Below are positions 5,507 through 12,097 of a stretch of 13,852 nt of DNA, in pieces. Source of the DNA: Nitrososphaerota archaeon (lineage in GTDB: Archaea > Thermoproteota > Nitrososphaeria > Nitrososphaerales > JAPUIC01); NCBI GenBank assembly GCA_027297425.1, contig JAPUIC010000053.1:1-13852 (forward strand), written 5' to 3'. The notes beneath the pieces are model-generated. The model searched no databases. It was not told where the DNA came from and was given only the letters and a program-made list of their open reading frames with translations. Both the position numbers and the translations under genes were made by a program. How positions within the stretch are numbered: position 1 is the first letter of the stretch; each line of letters opens with the position of its first letter.

Positions 5507-6322
5507 CTAGCTAAATGCGTCGAGACTTCTCTGTTTTCCACCGGAGAGTTGAGTCCAATCGATCTCCATCATACCTGCCAATCTCCGAAATTCATTAACA
5601 GACTCGGGGCCAAACCCAGCAAAGTGGTTATTGAAGAAGACGAATGCGTCATCGATCGAATCAAGTGAGTCCTCAATAGAATCATACATCTCCTTGTTCT
5701 GATCAGTTCGATTCTTTTGAATTCCGTCAAATTTTGTGATAGACCTATCACCGACCATTCTTGCATAGATGAAGTCTGCAGTTATTTCCCTAGGGGTCTC
5801 TACATATTGGTTTATTGACCAGCATAGAGAGATATTATATTTATGAAGGAGTTTGTATACATCCTTTCTAAACCATGATTTGTGTCTAAATTCGATCGTA
5901 TGCCTAATTTTTTCATTCATATCAGAGGAAAAAAAATTCTCTAGCAGATTCAGGCCCTTATCATATTTGAACGAAGGTGGGAGTTGAATAATTAGGGGTC
6001 CTAGCTTGTCTCCAAGCCCACTCATTGTCCCATAGAAATAGGATAAGTAGGTAGAGATGTCCTGAAACTTCAAGTCATGAGTGATTTTTTTTGGAAACTT
6101 TGCACTGAAGATAAAATCATCTGGAGTAGTCTTCTTCCAACTGGAAATCATGAACTGATTTGGTATTCTATAGAAGCTGGAATCGATTTCCACTGTGTTG
6201 AAAGCTGAAGAGTAAAAACCAAGAAAACTCTTAGCTTGGGCATCACGTGGATAAAATGGCCCTACCCAATCCTTATACGACCAACCGCTACAACCTACCC
6301 TTAATTTGGAATTTTCGGACAT
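5507..6322 (-). CDS. DUF72 (YecE-like) TIM-barrel protein
   Basis: About 271 residues. It carries the DUF72 (PF01904) signatures in order: VGCSGWSYKDWVGPFYP near the N-terminus, FNTVEIDSSFYRIP, FSAKFPKKITHD, LIIQLPPSFKYD, IEFRHKSWF, and FVFFNNHFAGFGPESVNEFRRL near the C-terminus. The family folds as a TIM barrel related to xylose-isomerase/endonuclease IV-like barrels, but no reaction is established. The ATG at 6322 is preferred over the in-frame GTG at 6337 because a TATA-like element at 6343-6350 is centred about 25 bases from the ATG and only ~10 from the GTG. The stop lies 14 bases before dinB, so the two genes are probably one transcript. That hints at a nucleic-acid-repair connection but does not prove it. 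Confidence 0.88.
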   Translation of the reverse strand: MSENSKLRVGCSGWSYKDWVGPFYPRDAQAKSFLGFYSSAFNTVEIDSSFYRIPNQFMISSWKKTTPDDFIFSAKFPKKITHDLKFQDISTYLSYFYGTMSGLGDKLGPLIIQLPPSFKYDKGLNLLENFFSSDMNEKIRHTIEFRHKSWFRKDVYKLLHKYNISLCWSINQYVETPREITADFIYARMVGDRSITKFDGIQKNRTDQNKEMYDSIEDSLDSIDDAFVFFNNHFAGFGPESVNEFRRLAGMMEIDWTQLSGGKQRSLDAFS

Positions 6323-6342
6323 ATTCCGTATATCCACGTGAA

Positions 6343-6350
6343 GTTAATAA
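6343..6350 (-). promoter_or_regulatory. TATA-like box for the DUF72-dinB operon
   Basis: The minus strand reads TTATTAAC, about 25 bases upstream of the ATG at 6322. Just beyond it, 6365-6378 contains the inverted repeat ATAAG-TCCG-CTTAT, which could be a regulator site or a second TATA-like element (GATATAAGC on the minus strand). Both calls rest on spacing and symmetry only. Confidence 0.4.
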
Positions 6351-6489
6351 CCAGTTACGAATCGATAAGTCCGCTTATATCGTTCATCGATGGATAGGAA
6401 ATTACTAACTCAAAGGTAGCAGAACTTGAAGTAGTGATTGATATGTTTTGTTTTGAAAAAGTGGACGATACGATCGGTTTAGGTATCAC

Positions 6490-6831
6490 TTATTCATCTT
6501 TTTGAGATAAACATTCAGTGCACTGGCAGAGTCCTCTTAGGTAATCAAAGGTGTAGATACCAGTTCGATGACCATCACTCCAGACAATATTAATTGCATA
6601 TCTTCCGACAGGAGATACCTCCTTTGGTCTTATATCATCTGGAATGGTTTGTCCTAGAATTTTTACACTTCCCAACAGATCTGGTTCACCCTGGCAGAGA
6701 GCACACGGACAATTCTCTCTAAGATACTTATGATAGTGCATGCTTTCGTGTCCATCAGTCCACTCTACTTTTAGCTGGTTTCCCTCATTTTTGAAGTTCT
6801 TAGGCTCAGGATCCAATATTAATTTTTTCAA
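6490..6831 (-). CDS. DUF971 family protein with two CxCxxC motifs
   Basis: 113 residues matching DUF971 (PF06155), a family named for the N-terminal domain of gamma-butyrobetaine hydroxylase but also found as stand-alone proteins. In bacteria stand-alone members often sit next to Mrp/ApbC iron-sulfur carriers. The protein is an internal duplication: residues 24-46 (WTDGH...YLRENCPCALC) and 84-107 (WSDGH...YLRGLCQCTEC) share W-[ST]-DGH, an aromatic Tyr, YLR and a CxCxxC cluster (Cys41/43/46 and Cys102/104/107). Six cysteines in two matching clusters suggest metal binding, either zinc or iron-sulfur. The only start consistent with the frame is TTG at 6831: no ATG or GTG occurs upstream before the TAA ending at 6862. 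A TATA-like stretch (minus strand CTAAATTCA) lies ~26 bases upstream. It is divergent from the phosphoesterase gene. Confidence 0.85.
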   Translation of the reverse strand: MKKLILDPEPKNFKNEGNQLKVEWTDGHESMHYHKYLRENCPCALCQGEPDLLGSVKILGQTIPDDIRPKEVSPVGRYAINIVWSDGHRTGIYTFDYLRGLCQCTECLSQKDE

Positions 6832-6993
6832 AAGCCCATCTAATAATTCTATTGAATTTAGTTAATGTCTTCGTTCAATTTATTAAATGAGATTCTCAAT
6901 GAATAATGGAGGTTTAGGAAGATATCTCTTCGTTCTAGGATAAAAGGGGATAAGATAGCGAGTAAGCTTAGGATCCTTCATCCTTATCCTGCT

Positions 6994-7710
6994 TTGACCG
7001 TGGAAACTCGGACTGAGAAGGTACTGATCATAGGAGATCTGCATATAGGGTTTGAAGAGAGGTATATCAAAGAGGGGCTCTTGATTGAGGCAAGTGTGAA
7101 TAAAATAATGGCTGATCTCTTAGTTTTATTAAAAAAACACACTCCAGATAGACTGATCATGTTAGGTGACATTAAGGATAGTTTTTACAAGGTAACACCC
7201 AGTGAATGGCGGATTATTCCAGACTTCCTGGCAAGAGTGTCTAAAATGATTCGAACTGACATTGTAGTAGGTAATCATGACGGAGGGCTAAAACACCTCC
7301 TACCTAAGAATAGTGAGATTAGATTGTTCAAGTTCTTGAATCTGTATAATGTAGCGTTACTCCATGGTCATACAAAACCCGATTCATCGCTCGTAAATAT
7401 GGATAAAATCATAATTGGGCATGTACATCCTACCTATTCAAAAAGAGGTTCGCCTCTATCCGGTAACCCTATGTGGATTATAGTGAAAGCGAGAAGGGAT
7501 CTTATCTTTGAAGGTGCCGATGGAATAGTTGAGATCGTAGTTGTACCTAGTTTCAACAAAGAGCTATCGTTACCTAGTTATAGATCTGAAGGAAGGAAGA
7601 TTATCTCTCCAATCCTTAGGAAGATACAAAACGCGCTCGAAGAAGGGTATGTTATTACGTTAGACGGGGATATAATCGGTGATGAATCATCTCTAAAGTA
7701 TGTAATATGA
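6994..7710 (+). CDS. Calcineurin-like metallophosphoesterase (archaeal ICC/COG1407 type)
   Basis: 238 residues counted from TTG 6994. The dinuclear-metal motifs are all present: GDLHIGFE (Asp15, His17), LGDIKD (Asp59, Asp62), GNHDGG (Asn94, His95), HGHTKP (His124, His126) and IIGHVHPTY (His143, His145). Order and length match the archaeal COG1407 ICC-like phosphoesterases; family members often show GDxKH where this protein has GDIKD. Substrate is unknown; relatives hydrolyse phosphodiesters and some are linked to nucleic-acid repair. The start is doubtful. The frame stays open upstream to the TAA at 6904, and codons just before TTG 6994 spell ILHPYPA, which resembles the expected N-terminal strand of the family. 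No ATG, GTG or TTG exists in that stretch, but an ATA at 6922 lies 8 bases after GGAGGT (6908-6913). The true protein may therefore be about 24 residues longer. It converges with mqnC, leaving a 12-base gap. Confidence 0.85.
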   Translation: MTVETRTEKVLIIGDLHIGFEERYIKEGLLIEASVNKIMADLLVLLKKHTPDRLIMLGDIKDSFYKVTPSEWRIIPDFLARVSKMIRTDIVVGNHDGGLKHLLPKNSEIRLFKFLNLYNVALLHGHTKPDSSLVNMDKIIIGHVHPTYSKRGSPLSGNPMWIIVKARRDLIFEGADGIVEIVVVPSFNKELSLPSYRSEGRKIISPILRKIQNALEEGYVITLDGDIIGDESSLKYVI

Positions 7711-7722
7711 CAGCTTTATGAT

Positions 7723-8859
7723 CTATTCGAAAGTCTTTATGATATTGTAGAAGTTATCTCTCTCTGCTACCGGCCGTCCTATCTTCTTGACAGCTTCTAC
7801 TAATTTCTGAACCCTAAGGTTTCCGACCTGCTTTCCCGTTGCAGGAATAACCTCTTCTTCAAATATTGTCCCTCCCCAGTCATTCGCGCCATAATTTAGT
7901 GCTAATTGGGCCATTGGAATCCCGACGGTAAGCCATGATGACTGAATATTTCTAATCATACCTTGGAATGTTATTCTTGCTACAGCAACTACTTTCAGAA
8001 GATCTGCCCCTCCGGCAGTATATCTTACTTTTCCTTCTTTTTCTAACCTAGTATTTCCTGGCTCAAAATTCCAGCCTATAAAAGCCATGAAACCGCCAGT
8101 CTTCTTTTGAAGATCTAAAACAGTCATTAGATGTTTTGCCCTGTCCTCTGGCGTCTCAACGTGTCCATACATCATAGTGACAGATGTAGGAATACTAAGC
8201 TTGTGGGCTTCTTCCATCACTCTAAGGTATCCTTCTGAATTCGATAGGGTCCTACCGAGTTTCTTTCGAACGCTGTCTACCAAAATTTCACCCCCAGCTC
8301 CAGGAACAGATGATAGTCCAGCTGCTTTCAATCGCATCAGGACTTCCTTGATGCTCATTCTCTCTTTTCTGGCTATAAATTCTATCTCAGAAGTACTCAA
8401 TCCATGGATGGCCAAATTTTTAGTCCGATTCTTAACCCCTCGGAAGACGGATTCATAATATTCTATTCCAAAGTTGGGATTAACTCCACCTTGGATCAAT
8501 ACCTGGCGTGTGTTATACATCTTCCAAGCACGATAAGCCCTTTCAACTACCTCTTCTGGACTTAATGCATACGCGTCTTGATCTCCCTCATTCCTATAAA
8601 ACGCACAAAAATTACATTTAACCACACATACATTCGTATAATTTAATATCTGATTAGTTACGAAAGTTACAGTATCCCCTACGACCCTCCGACGAATCTT
8701 ATCAGCTACGCTTCCGATGAGATCTGAATGAGAAGATTTCATCAGGAGCTCGACTTCCCTAAGGCTAAGATTATCCCCATCGAGTGCCTTTTCCAAGACT
8801 GAGGTAATGTCTAGTCCTTCGATTACATGCTTAAGCATAGAAGGTTGTGAGGTCCTCAT
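7723..8859 (-). CDS. mqnC: Cyclic dehypoxanthine futalosine synthase (radical SAM)
   Basis: 378 residues from ATG 8859. A radical S-adenosylmethionine enzyme of the futalosine menaquinone pathway that cyclises dehypoxanthine futalosine to the cyclic form used by MqnD. The [4Fe-4S] motif CVVKCNFCAFYR places Cys78, Cys82 and Cys85 in CX3CX2C. MqnC-type signatures follow: LIQGGVNPNFGIEYYE, IHGLSTSEIEFIA, GLSSVPGAGGEILVDSVR, SVTMMYGHVETPEDR and FIGWNFEPGNTRLE. The GAGGEIL and GWxFEPGNT segments distinguish it from its paralog MqnE next door. The ATG at 8859 is chosen because the A/T-rich element at 8882-8889 is centred 26-27 bases upstream; the in-frame GTG/ATG codons farther out (to 8934) would overlap mqnE, and ATG 8838 is an alternative. 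It is divergent from mqnE and shares its promoter region. Confidence 0.93.
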   Translation of the reverse strand: MRTSQPSMLKHVIEGLDITSVLEKALDGDNLSLREVELLMKSSHSDLIGSVADKIRRRVVGDTVTFVTNQILNYTNVCVVKCNFCAFYRNEGDQDAYALSPEEVVERAYRAWKMYNTRQVLIQGGVNPNFGIEYYESVFRGVKNRTKNLAIHGLSTSEIEFIARKERMSIKEVLMRLKAAGLSSVPGAGGEILVDSVRKKLGRTLSNSEGYLRVMEEAHKLSIPTSVTMMYGHVETPEDRAKHLMTVLDLQKKTGGFMAFIGWNFEPGNTRLEKEGKVRYTAGGADLLKVVAVARITFQGMIRNIQSSWLTVGIPMAQLALNYGANDWGGTIFEEEVIPATGKQVGNLRVQKLVEAVKKIGRPVAERDNFYNIIKTFE

Positions 8860-8861
8860 TA

Positions 8862-8889
8862 CCACTGACCAATGGTAAAGAAAATATAT
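8862..8889. promoter_or_regulatory. Shared bidirectional promoter and quasi-palindrome between mqnC and mqnE
   Basis: AAATATAT (8882-8889) reads as a TATA box in both directions. It is centred 26-27 bases from the mqnC ATG at 8859 and about 30 bases from the mqnE ATG at 8916. Between this box and mqnC lies CCACTGACCAATGG (8862-8875), a quasi-palindrome in which 10 of 14 positions match the reverse complement and the other four keep purine/pyrimidine symmetry. That is the shape of an operator that could block mqnC initiation. Supported by spacing and symmetry, not by a known motif. Confidence 0.45.
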
Positions 8890-8915
8890 CACTAATATTA
8901 ACTTTCCAACAACAA

Positions 8916-10043
8916 ATGACTCGGCTCGAGACACTTATCGAAGACTCCAGTGCGGCTAAAGCACTGGAGAAGGCACTGAACCATGAAAGATTGAACCATC
9001 AAGATGGTCTAGATATCATGAAAAGTGATGACTTGCATCTCATCGGAACAGTGGCGGACGAAATAAGAGAAAAAGATTGTAGTAACAAAGTAAGCTTTGT
9101 TCAGAGCTACAATATGAATTATACGAATTATTGTGTAGCCCGATGTTCCATATGTGCATTCTATAGGCCATATAAGAAAGGGGTTAGTTCTCCAGACGGG
9201 TATACGCTTACCTTGCAAGAGGCACTTGATCAAGTTAAGGATGGTGTATCTCTTGGAGCCACCGAAATACACATTGTCGGTGGATTTAACCCGGAATTAC
9301 CGGTTGAATATTATGAGAATTTGTTTAGGGGAATAAAAGAACGTTGGCCGCAGGTTACGATTAAGGCTCTTACTCTAGCAGAAGTTAGTTTTATCGCTAA
9401 AATAACAAGAAATAGTATAGAGGAATTATTTACTAGGTTGAAACGGGCTGGTCTAGACGCTCATACTGGTGGAGGAGCAGAGATCTTTGATCCCACTATC
9501 AGAAACATTATCAGCACTCCACCCAAGTGTAATTCTTCTGAATGGTTGCATACAGCCGAAGTTGCACATAAACTAGGTATACCAGGAAACTCCACGATGC
9601 TCTATGGTCATGTAGAAGGACCTGAACATATCGTGGATCATATGCTCAGGTTGAGAGACTCGCAAGATAAATCTCCTGGGTTCCTCTGCTTCATACCACT
9701 AAAATTTAGTCCAGGCAATACAGAACTTCTCAAATCCGGAAAAGTCACTGGAGAATCATCATCTATGCTAGATCTGAAGGTTATTGCTACAGCTAGACTC
9801 CTATTGTCAAACTCTATCAATAATATTTCGATATATTGGGTAGCCCTGGGAACAGAGTTAGCTCAAGTGGCGCTAGGATATGGTGGTAATGATCTCGTCG
9901 GGACTGCATTTAGTGAGAAGGTATATGGCGCCACCGGTAGAAACGAAGTGGTAACAATAGAAAGGATGGCACACCTAGTAAGGGAAGTAGGGAGAATTCC
10001 GGTTGAAAGAGACACCTTTTACAAGGAACTTCGCTTGCTATAG
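8916..10043 (+). CDS. mqnE: Aminofutalosine synthase (radical SAM)
   Basis: 375 residues from ATG 8916. It joins the MqnA product, 3-[(1-carboxyvinyl)oxy]benzoate, to S-adenosylmethionine to give 6-amino-6-deoxyfutalosine. The radical SAM cluster is CVARCSICAFYRP (Cys73, Cys77, Cys80). MqnE signatures are GATEIHIVGGFNPELPVEYYE, IKALTLAEVSFIAK, HTGGGAEIFDPTIR, NSTMLYGHVEGPEH and FIPLKFSPGNTEL. The in-frame GTG at 8847 is rejected because it overlaps mqnC and precedes the shared TATA element; ATG 8916 starts a normal MqnE N-terminus (RLETLIEDSSAAKALEKAL). mqnA follows 12 bases after the stop in the same direction, so the first two pathway steps are co-transcribed. Its nearest relative in the window is mqnC, with which it shares the radical SAM core. 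Confidence 0.93.
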   Translation: MTRLETLIEDSSAAKALEKALNHERLNHQDGLDIMKSDDLHLIGTVADEIREKDCSNKVSFVQSYNMNYTNYCVARCSICAFYRPYKKGVSSPDGYTLTLQEALDQVKDGVSLGATEIHIVGGFNPELPVEYYENLFRGIKERWPQVTIKALTLAEVSFIAKITRNSIEELFTRLKRAGLDAHTGGGAEIFDPTIRNIISTPPKCNSSEWLHTAEVAHKLGIPGNSTMLYGHVEGPEHIVDHMLRLRDSQDKSPGFLCFIPLKFSPGNTELLKSGKVTGESSSMLDLKVIATARLLLSNSINNISIYWVALGTELAQVALGYGGNDLVGTAFSEKVYGATGRNEVVTIERMAHLVREVGRIPVERDTFYKELRLL

Positions 10044-10055
10044 AGGAATTGGTTA

Positions 10056-10826
10056 TTGCTCAGATTAGGCAGAATATCATTTCTCATCTCTGATCCAGTT
10101 TATTACCATTTTGAGAATGAAGATCATGATGGGATAAAGATAATCTCATCTACGCCGAAGCAACTTCTGAGAATGCTCCTTCAAGGAGAGATAGATATCG
10201 CTCCGGTTGCATCTTCAAATCTCCTATCTCCTGAAAATAGGTTGGTCAAGCTGCCCGTAATGTCTATTCACAGTAAGGGTCCAATAATGAGTGCGATCGT
10301 TGTTTCAGATAAATATTCTAAACTTCGTAGTGATGCGAGGATCGCGTTGACTGCTGATACCTCAGCAAGTAGCCTGATGTTGAAGAGGATCCTTCAGTTT
10401 AGCAATGTTAACGCAACACTGGTAGATGCTAGTGAGACTTCTGCGCTGACCCTTCTCCAAGCTGAAGAGTTTGCCTTAGTGATTGGGGATGATGCATTAC
10501 GTGCTAGGCTAGGAAATCACAACATTGTACTTGATATCGGTGAAGAATGGTGGAAGCTCACCGGTACGCCTGCCGTATTCGCGGTAACAGCGGCCGTTGA
10601 AGAGAATTACAATAGCTCTAGAGAGGAATTCGCCGTGGTTGAAAAAAGGTTGAGAAAGATCGTGTTAGAGATGAATGGCTTGAACGAGGTGGCAGAAAGC
10701 TCCTCAAGGAAATCTGGCCTTCCATTAGATCTTATCTTGGAGTATTTTAGGAACCTTAGATTCAACTATGACCGTTCAGTGGATCAGGGTTTAAGACGGT
10801 TAAGTGGCATTATAGATCGACCTTAA
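10056..10826 (+). CDS. mqnA: Chorismate dehydratase
   Basis: 256 residues. It catalyses the first committed futalosine-pathway step, dehydrating chorismate to 3-[(1-carboxyvinyl)oxy]benzoate. The fold is that of a periplasmic-binding-protein-like two-lobed enzyme. Family-like segments are RLGRISFLISDPVYYHFE at the N-terminus, STPKQLLRMLLQGEIDIAPVASSNLL, GPIMSAIVVSDKYSKL, ALTADTSASSLMLKRIL, LVIGDDALRAR, and GEEWWKLTGTPAVFAV, which is typical of MqnA. The start is TTG 10056, with GAGG at 10043-10046 as a ribosome-binding site; no ATG fits the expected N-terminus. It directly follows mqnE (12-base gap). Its stop overlaps that of the convergent mqnD by four bases. Confidence 0.9.
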   Translation: MLRLGRISFLISDPVYYHFENEDHDGIKIISSTPKQLLRMLLQGEIDIAPVASSNLLSPENRLVKLPVMSIHSKGPIMSAIVVSDKYSKLRSDARIALTADTSASSLMLKRILQFSNVNATLVDASETSALTLLQAEEFALVIGDDALRARLGNHNIVLDIGEEWWKLTGTPAVFAVTAAVEENYNSSREEFAVVEKRLRKIVLEMNGLNEVAESSSRKSGLPLDLILEYFRNLRFNYDRSVDQGLRRLSGIIDRP

Positions 10827-11644
10827 ACAGTCTCAAATTCTACTGGTTTGATCAAACCCATTCCTGACGCCTTGCTATAGAGAGTATTGAGACCGTCGAT
10901 CCCAGTGCTTCCCATATCTAAGGTCAGATCGTTAACGTACATCAGAACGAATTTTTCTACGAGTTCTTTGGGAGTACCCCTCGCATATTTCATCGCAAAT
11001 TTTAGAGCATCTTCCTTTCTATTCAAAGAGTACTGAATAGACTCTCTTAGTAAGTCACGAAATTTCATCCCAAACTCCTTCCCCAGATCTTTCCTCACAA
11101 CATCCAAACCCAAAGGCAAAGGTAGGTTAGTTTCTCCATCCCACCACGCTCCGAGATCAAGAGAGTTGAAGAGGCCAAGACTACTGTAAGTTAGCTGACC
11201 TTCGTGAATGATTAATCCAGCATCAACCTCACTGTCTGAGACAGCCCTAGGAATATCGTCGAACCTCATTTCGACCGTCGCTACATTACCTAAGGCCATA
11301 CGTAGTAGCAGAGAAGCAGTCGTGTATCTCCCAGGAATTGCTATAGTGCAATCTTTCAACTTTTCAAGATCTAATTTATTACGTGTAACAACAATCGGTC
11401 CATAACCTTTTCCCAGACTACCTCCAACGTTCATTAGATAATATTTATCCGCAACATCAGAGTAGGCATGAGCGGAGATAGCAGTGACCTCCAGTTCTGA
11501 CTTCATAGCCTTGACGTTCAGAGTTTCTATGTCTTCGGTGACGTGAACTAATTCATATCCAGGAAGCCCTAGCTTACCAGAAATCATAGCATAGTACATG
11601 AAAGCATCATCCGGATCCGGACTACGTCCTATTCTAATTCTCAT
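10823..11644 (-). CDS. mqnD: 1,4-dihydroxy-6-naphthoate synthase
   Basis: 273 residues from ATG 11644. It converts cyclic dehypoxanthine futalosine to 1,4-dihydroxy-6-naphthoate, the menaquinone ring precursor. Family segments are RIGRSPDPDDAFMYYAM, EDIETLNVKAM, EVTAISAHAYSDVADKYYLMNVGGSLGKGYGP read in overlapping parts, IPGRYTTASLLLRMAL, DAGLIIHEGQLTY (His147 matches the catalytic histidine of characterised MqnD) and LGAWWDGETNLPLPLG. The frame is open upstream to 11746, overlapping the DUF35 gene, but residues before ATG 11644 do not resemble the family. It lies 65 bases downstream of the DUF35 stop in the same direction, so it may be read from the thiolase promoter. It converges on mqnA with a 4-base stop overlap. 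Confidence 0.92.
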   Translation of the reverse strand: MRIRIGRSPDPDDAFMYYAMISGKLGLPGYELVHVTEDIETLNVKAMKSELEVTAISAHAYSDVADKYYLMNVGGSLGKGYGPIVVTRNKLDLEKLKDCTIAIPGRYTTASLLLRMALGNVATVEMRFDDIPRAVSDSEVDAGLIIHEGQLTYSSLGLFNSLDLGAWWDGETNLPLPLGLDVVRKDLGKEFGMKFRDLLRESIQYSLNRKEDALKFAMKYARGTPKELVEKFVLMYVNDLTLDMGSTGIDGLNTLYSKASGMGLIKPVEFETV

Positions 11645-11709
11645 TGCAAGAGTGTCTACTTTGGGATCTATTAGAGTTTCTACTTTTTTGTAGAGCTTTG
11701 AGTATATTA

Positions 11710-12096
11710 TTACGGAGTGAAGACTATCTTGGGCCAAGTTGGCCATCCCTCTTTTTGGGAGGGTTCGGAACCTACTTTGAGGTTGATTCCTCTCAGGATT
11801 GAATCTCTCGGTGCGACTATCCTACCCATCAACCTACACCCTTCATCAAGCTCTATCAAACCGAGGAAATATGGGGCATATTTCTCATACTCTCTCGCAG
11901 GAGTGAAGATCTCCGTAAAGGTAAGTAGTTTCCCTTTCCCAGTCAACTTTATCGGCTTTAGTTCTCTAGAGTTACATCTGATACATGTTGGCTTGGTAGG
12001 TATCATTACGTGCCCATTTCTACAACGTACTCCTAATAAGATTCCCTCATCTAGAGATTTGTAAAAAGCTTCTATTCCTATGAAATCTTCAGGCAT
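11710..12096 (-). CDS. DUF35 zinc-ribbon/OB-fold protein, thiolase partner
   Basis: 128 residues with a rubredoxin-like zinc ribbon followed by an OB fold (DUF35). In methanogens such a protein bridges acetoacetyl-CoA thiolase and HMG-CoA synthase and shares their CoA-binding groove, channelling acetoacetyl-CoA toward mevalonate. The N-terminal helix is FIGIEAFYKSLDEGILLG, and the ribbon is CRNGHV...PTCIRC (Cys25, His29, Cys38, Cys41). The usual second cysteine of the first CxxC knuckle is Gly28, so His29 may be the fourth ligand. The OB fold contains GKGKLLTFTEIF, YAPYFLGLIELDEG and LMGRIVA. The ATG at 12096 is one base after the thiolase stop, which points to translational coupling and a physical complex with that thiolase. 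No HMG-CoA synthase gene is in the window. Confidence 0.88.
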   Translation of the reverse strand: MPEDFIGIEAFYKSLDEGILLGVRCRNGHVMIPTKPTCIRCNSRELKPIKLTGKGKLLTFTEIFTPAREYEKYAPYFLGLIELDEGCRLMGRIVAPRDSILRGINLKVGSEPSQKEGWPTWPKIVFTP

Positions 12097-12097
12097 C

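Noticed and set aside
6400..6505. A short plus-strand open frame ending near 6505 (encoding VVIDMFCFEKVDDTIGLG)
   Set aside because: It is only ~24-35 codons, lacks a good start and ribosome-binding site, and overlaps the end of the DUF971 gene on the other strand. It could be a gene scrap, but nothing confirms that.
8177..8458. A 93-codon open frame on the plus strand inside mqnC
   Set aside because: It is antisense to strongly conserved radical SAM coding sequence and has no promoter or recognisable domain. The other long antisense frames, for example at 11717-12064 and 12991-13263, were rejected on the same grounds.
8847..8934. Overlapping long forms of mqnC (to 8934) and mqnE (from 8847)
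   Set aside because: Each would run through the shared promoter element and into the other gene; family N-termini begin at 8859 and 8916.
11645..11746. Extended mqnD start overlapping the DUF35 gene
   Set aside because: MqnD homology begins at MRIRIGRSPDPDDAF (ATG 11644); the upstream residues do not resemble the family.
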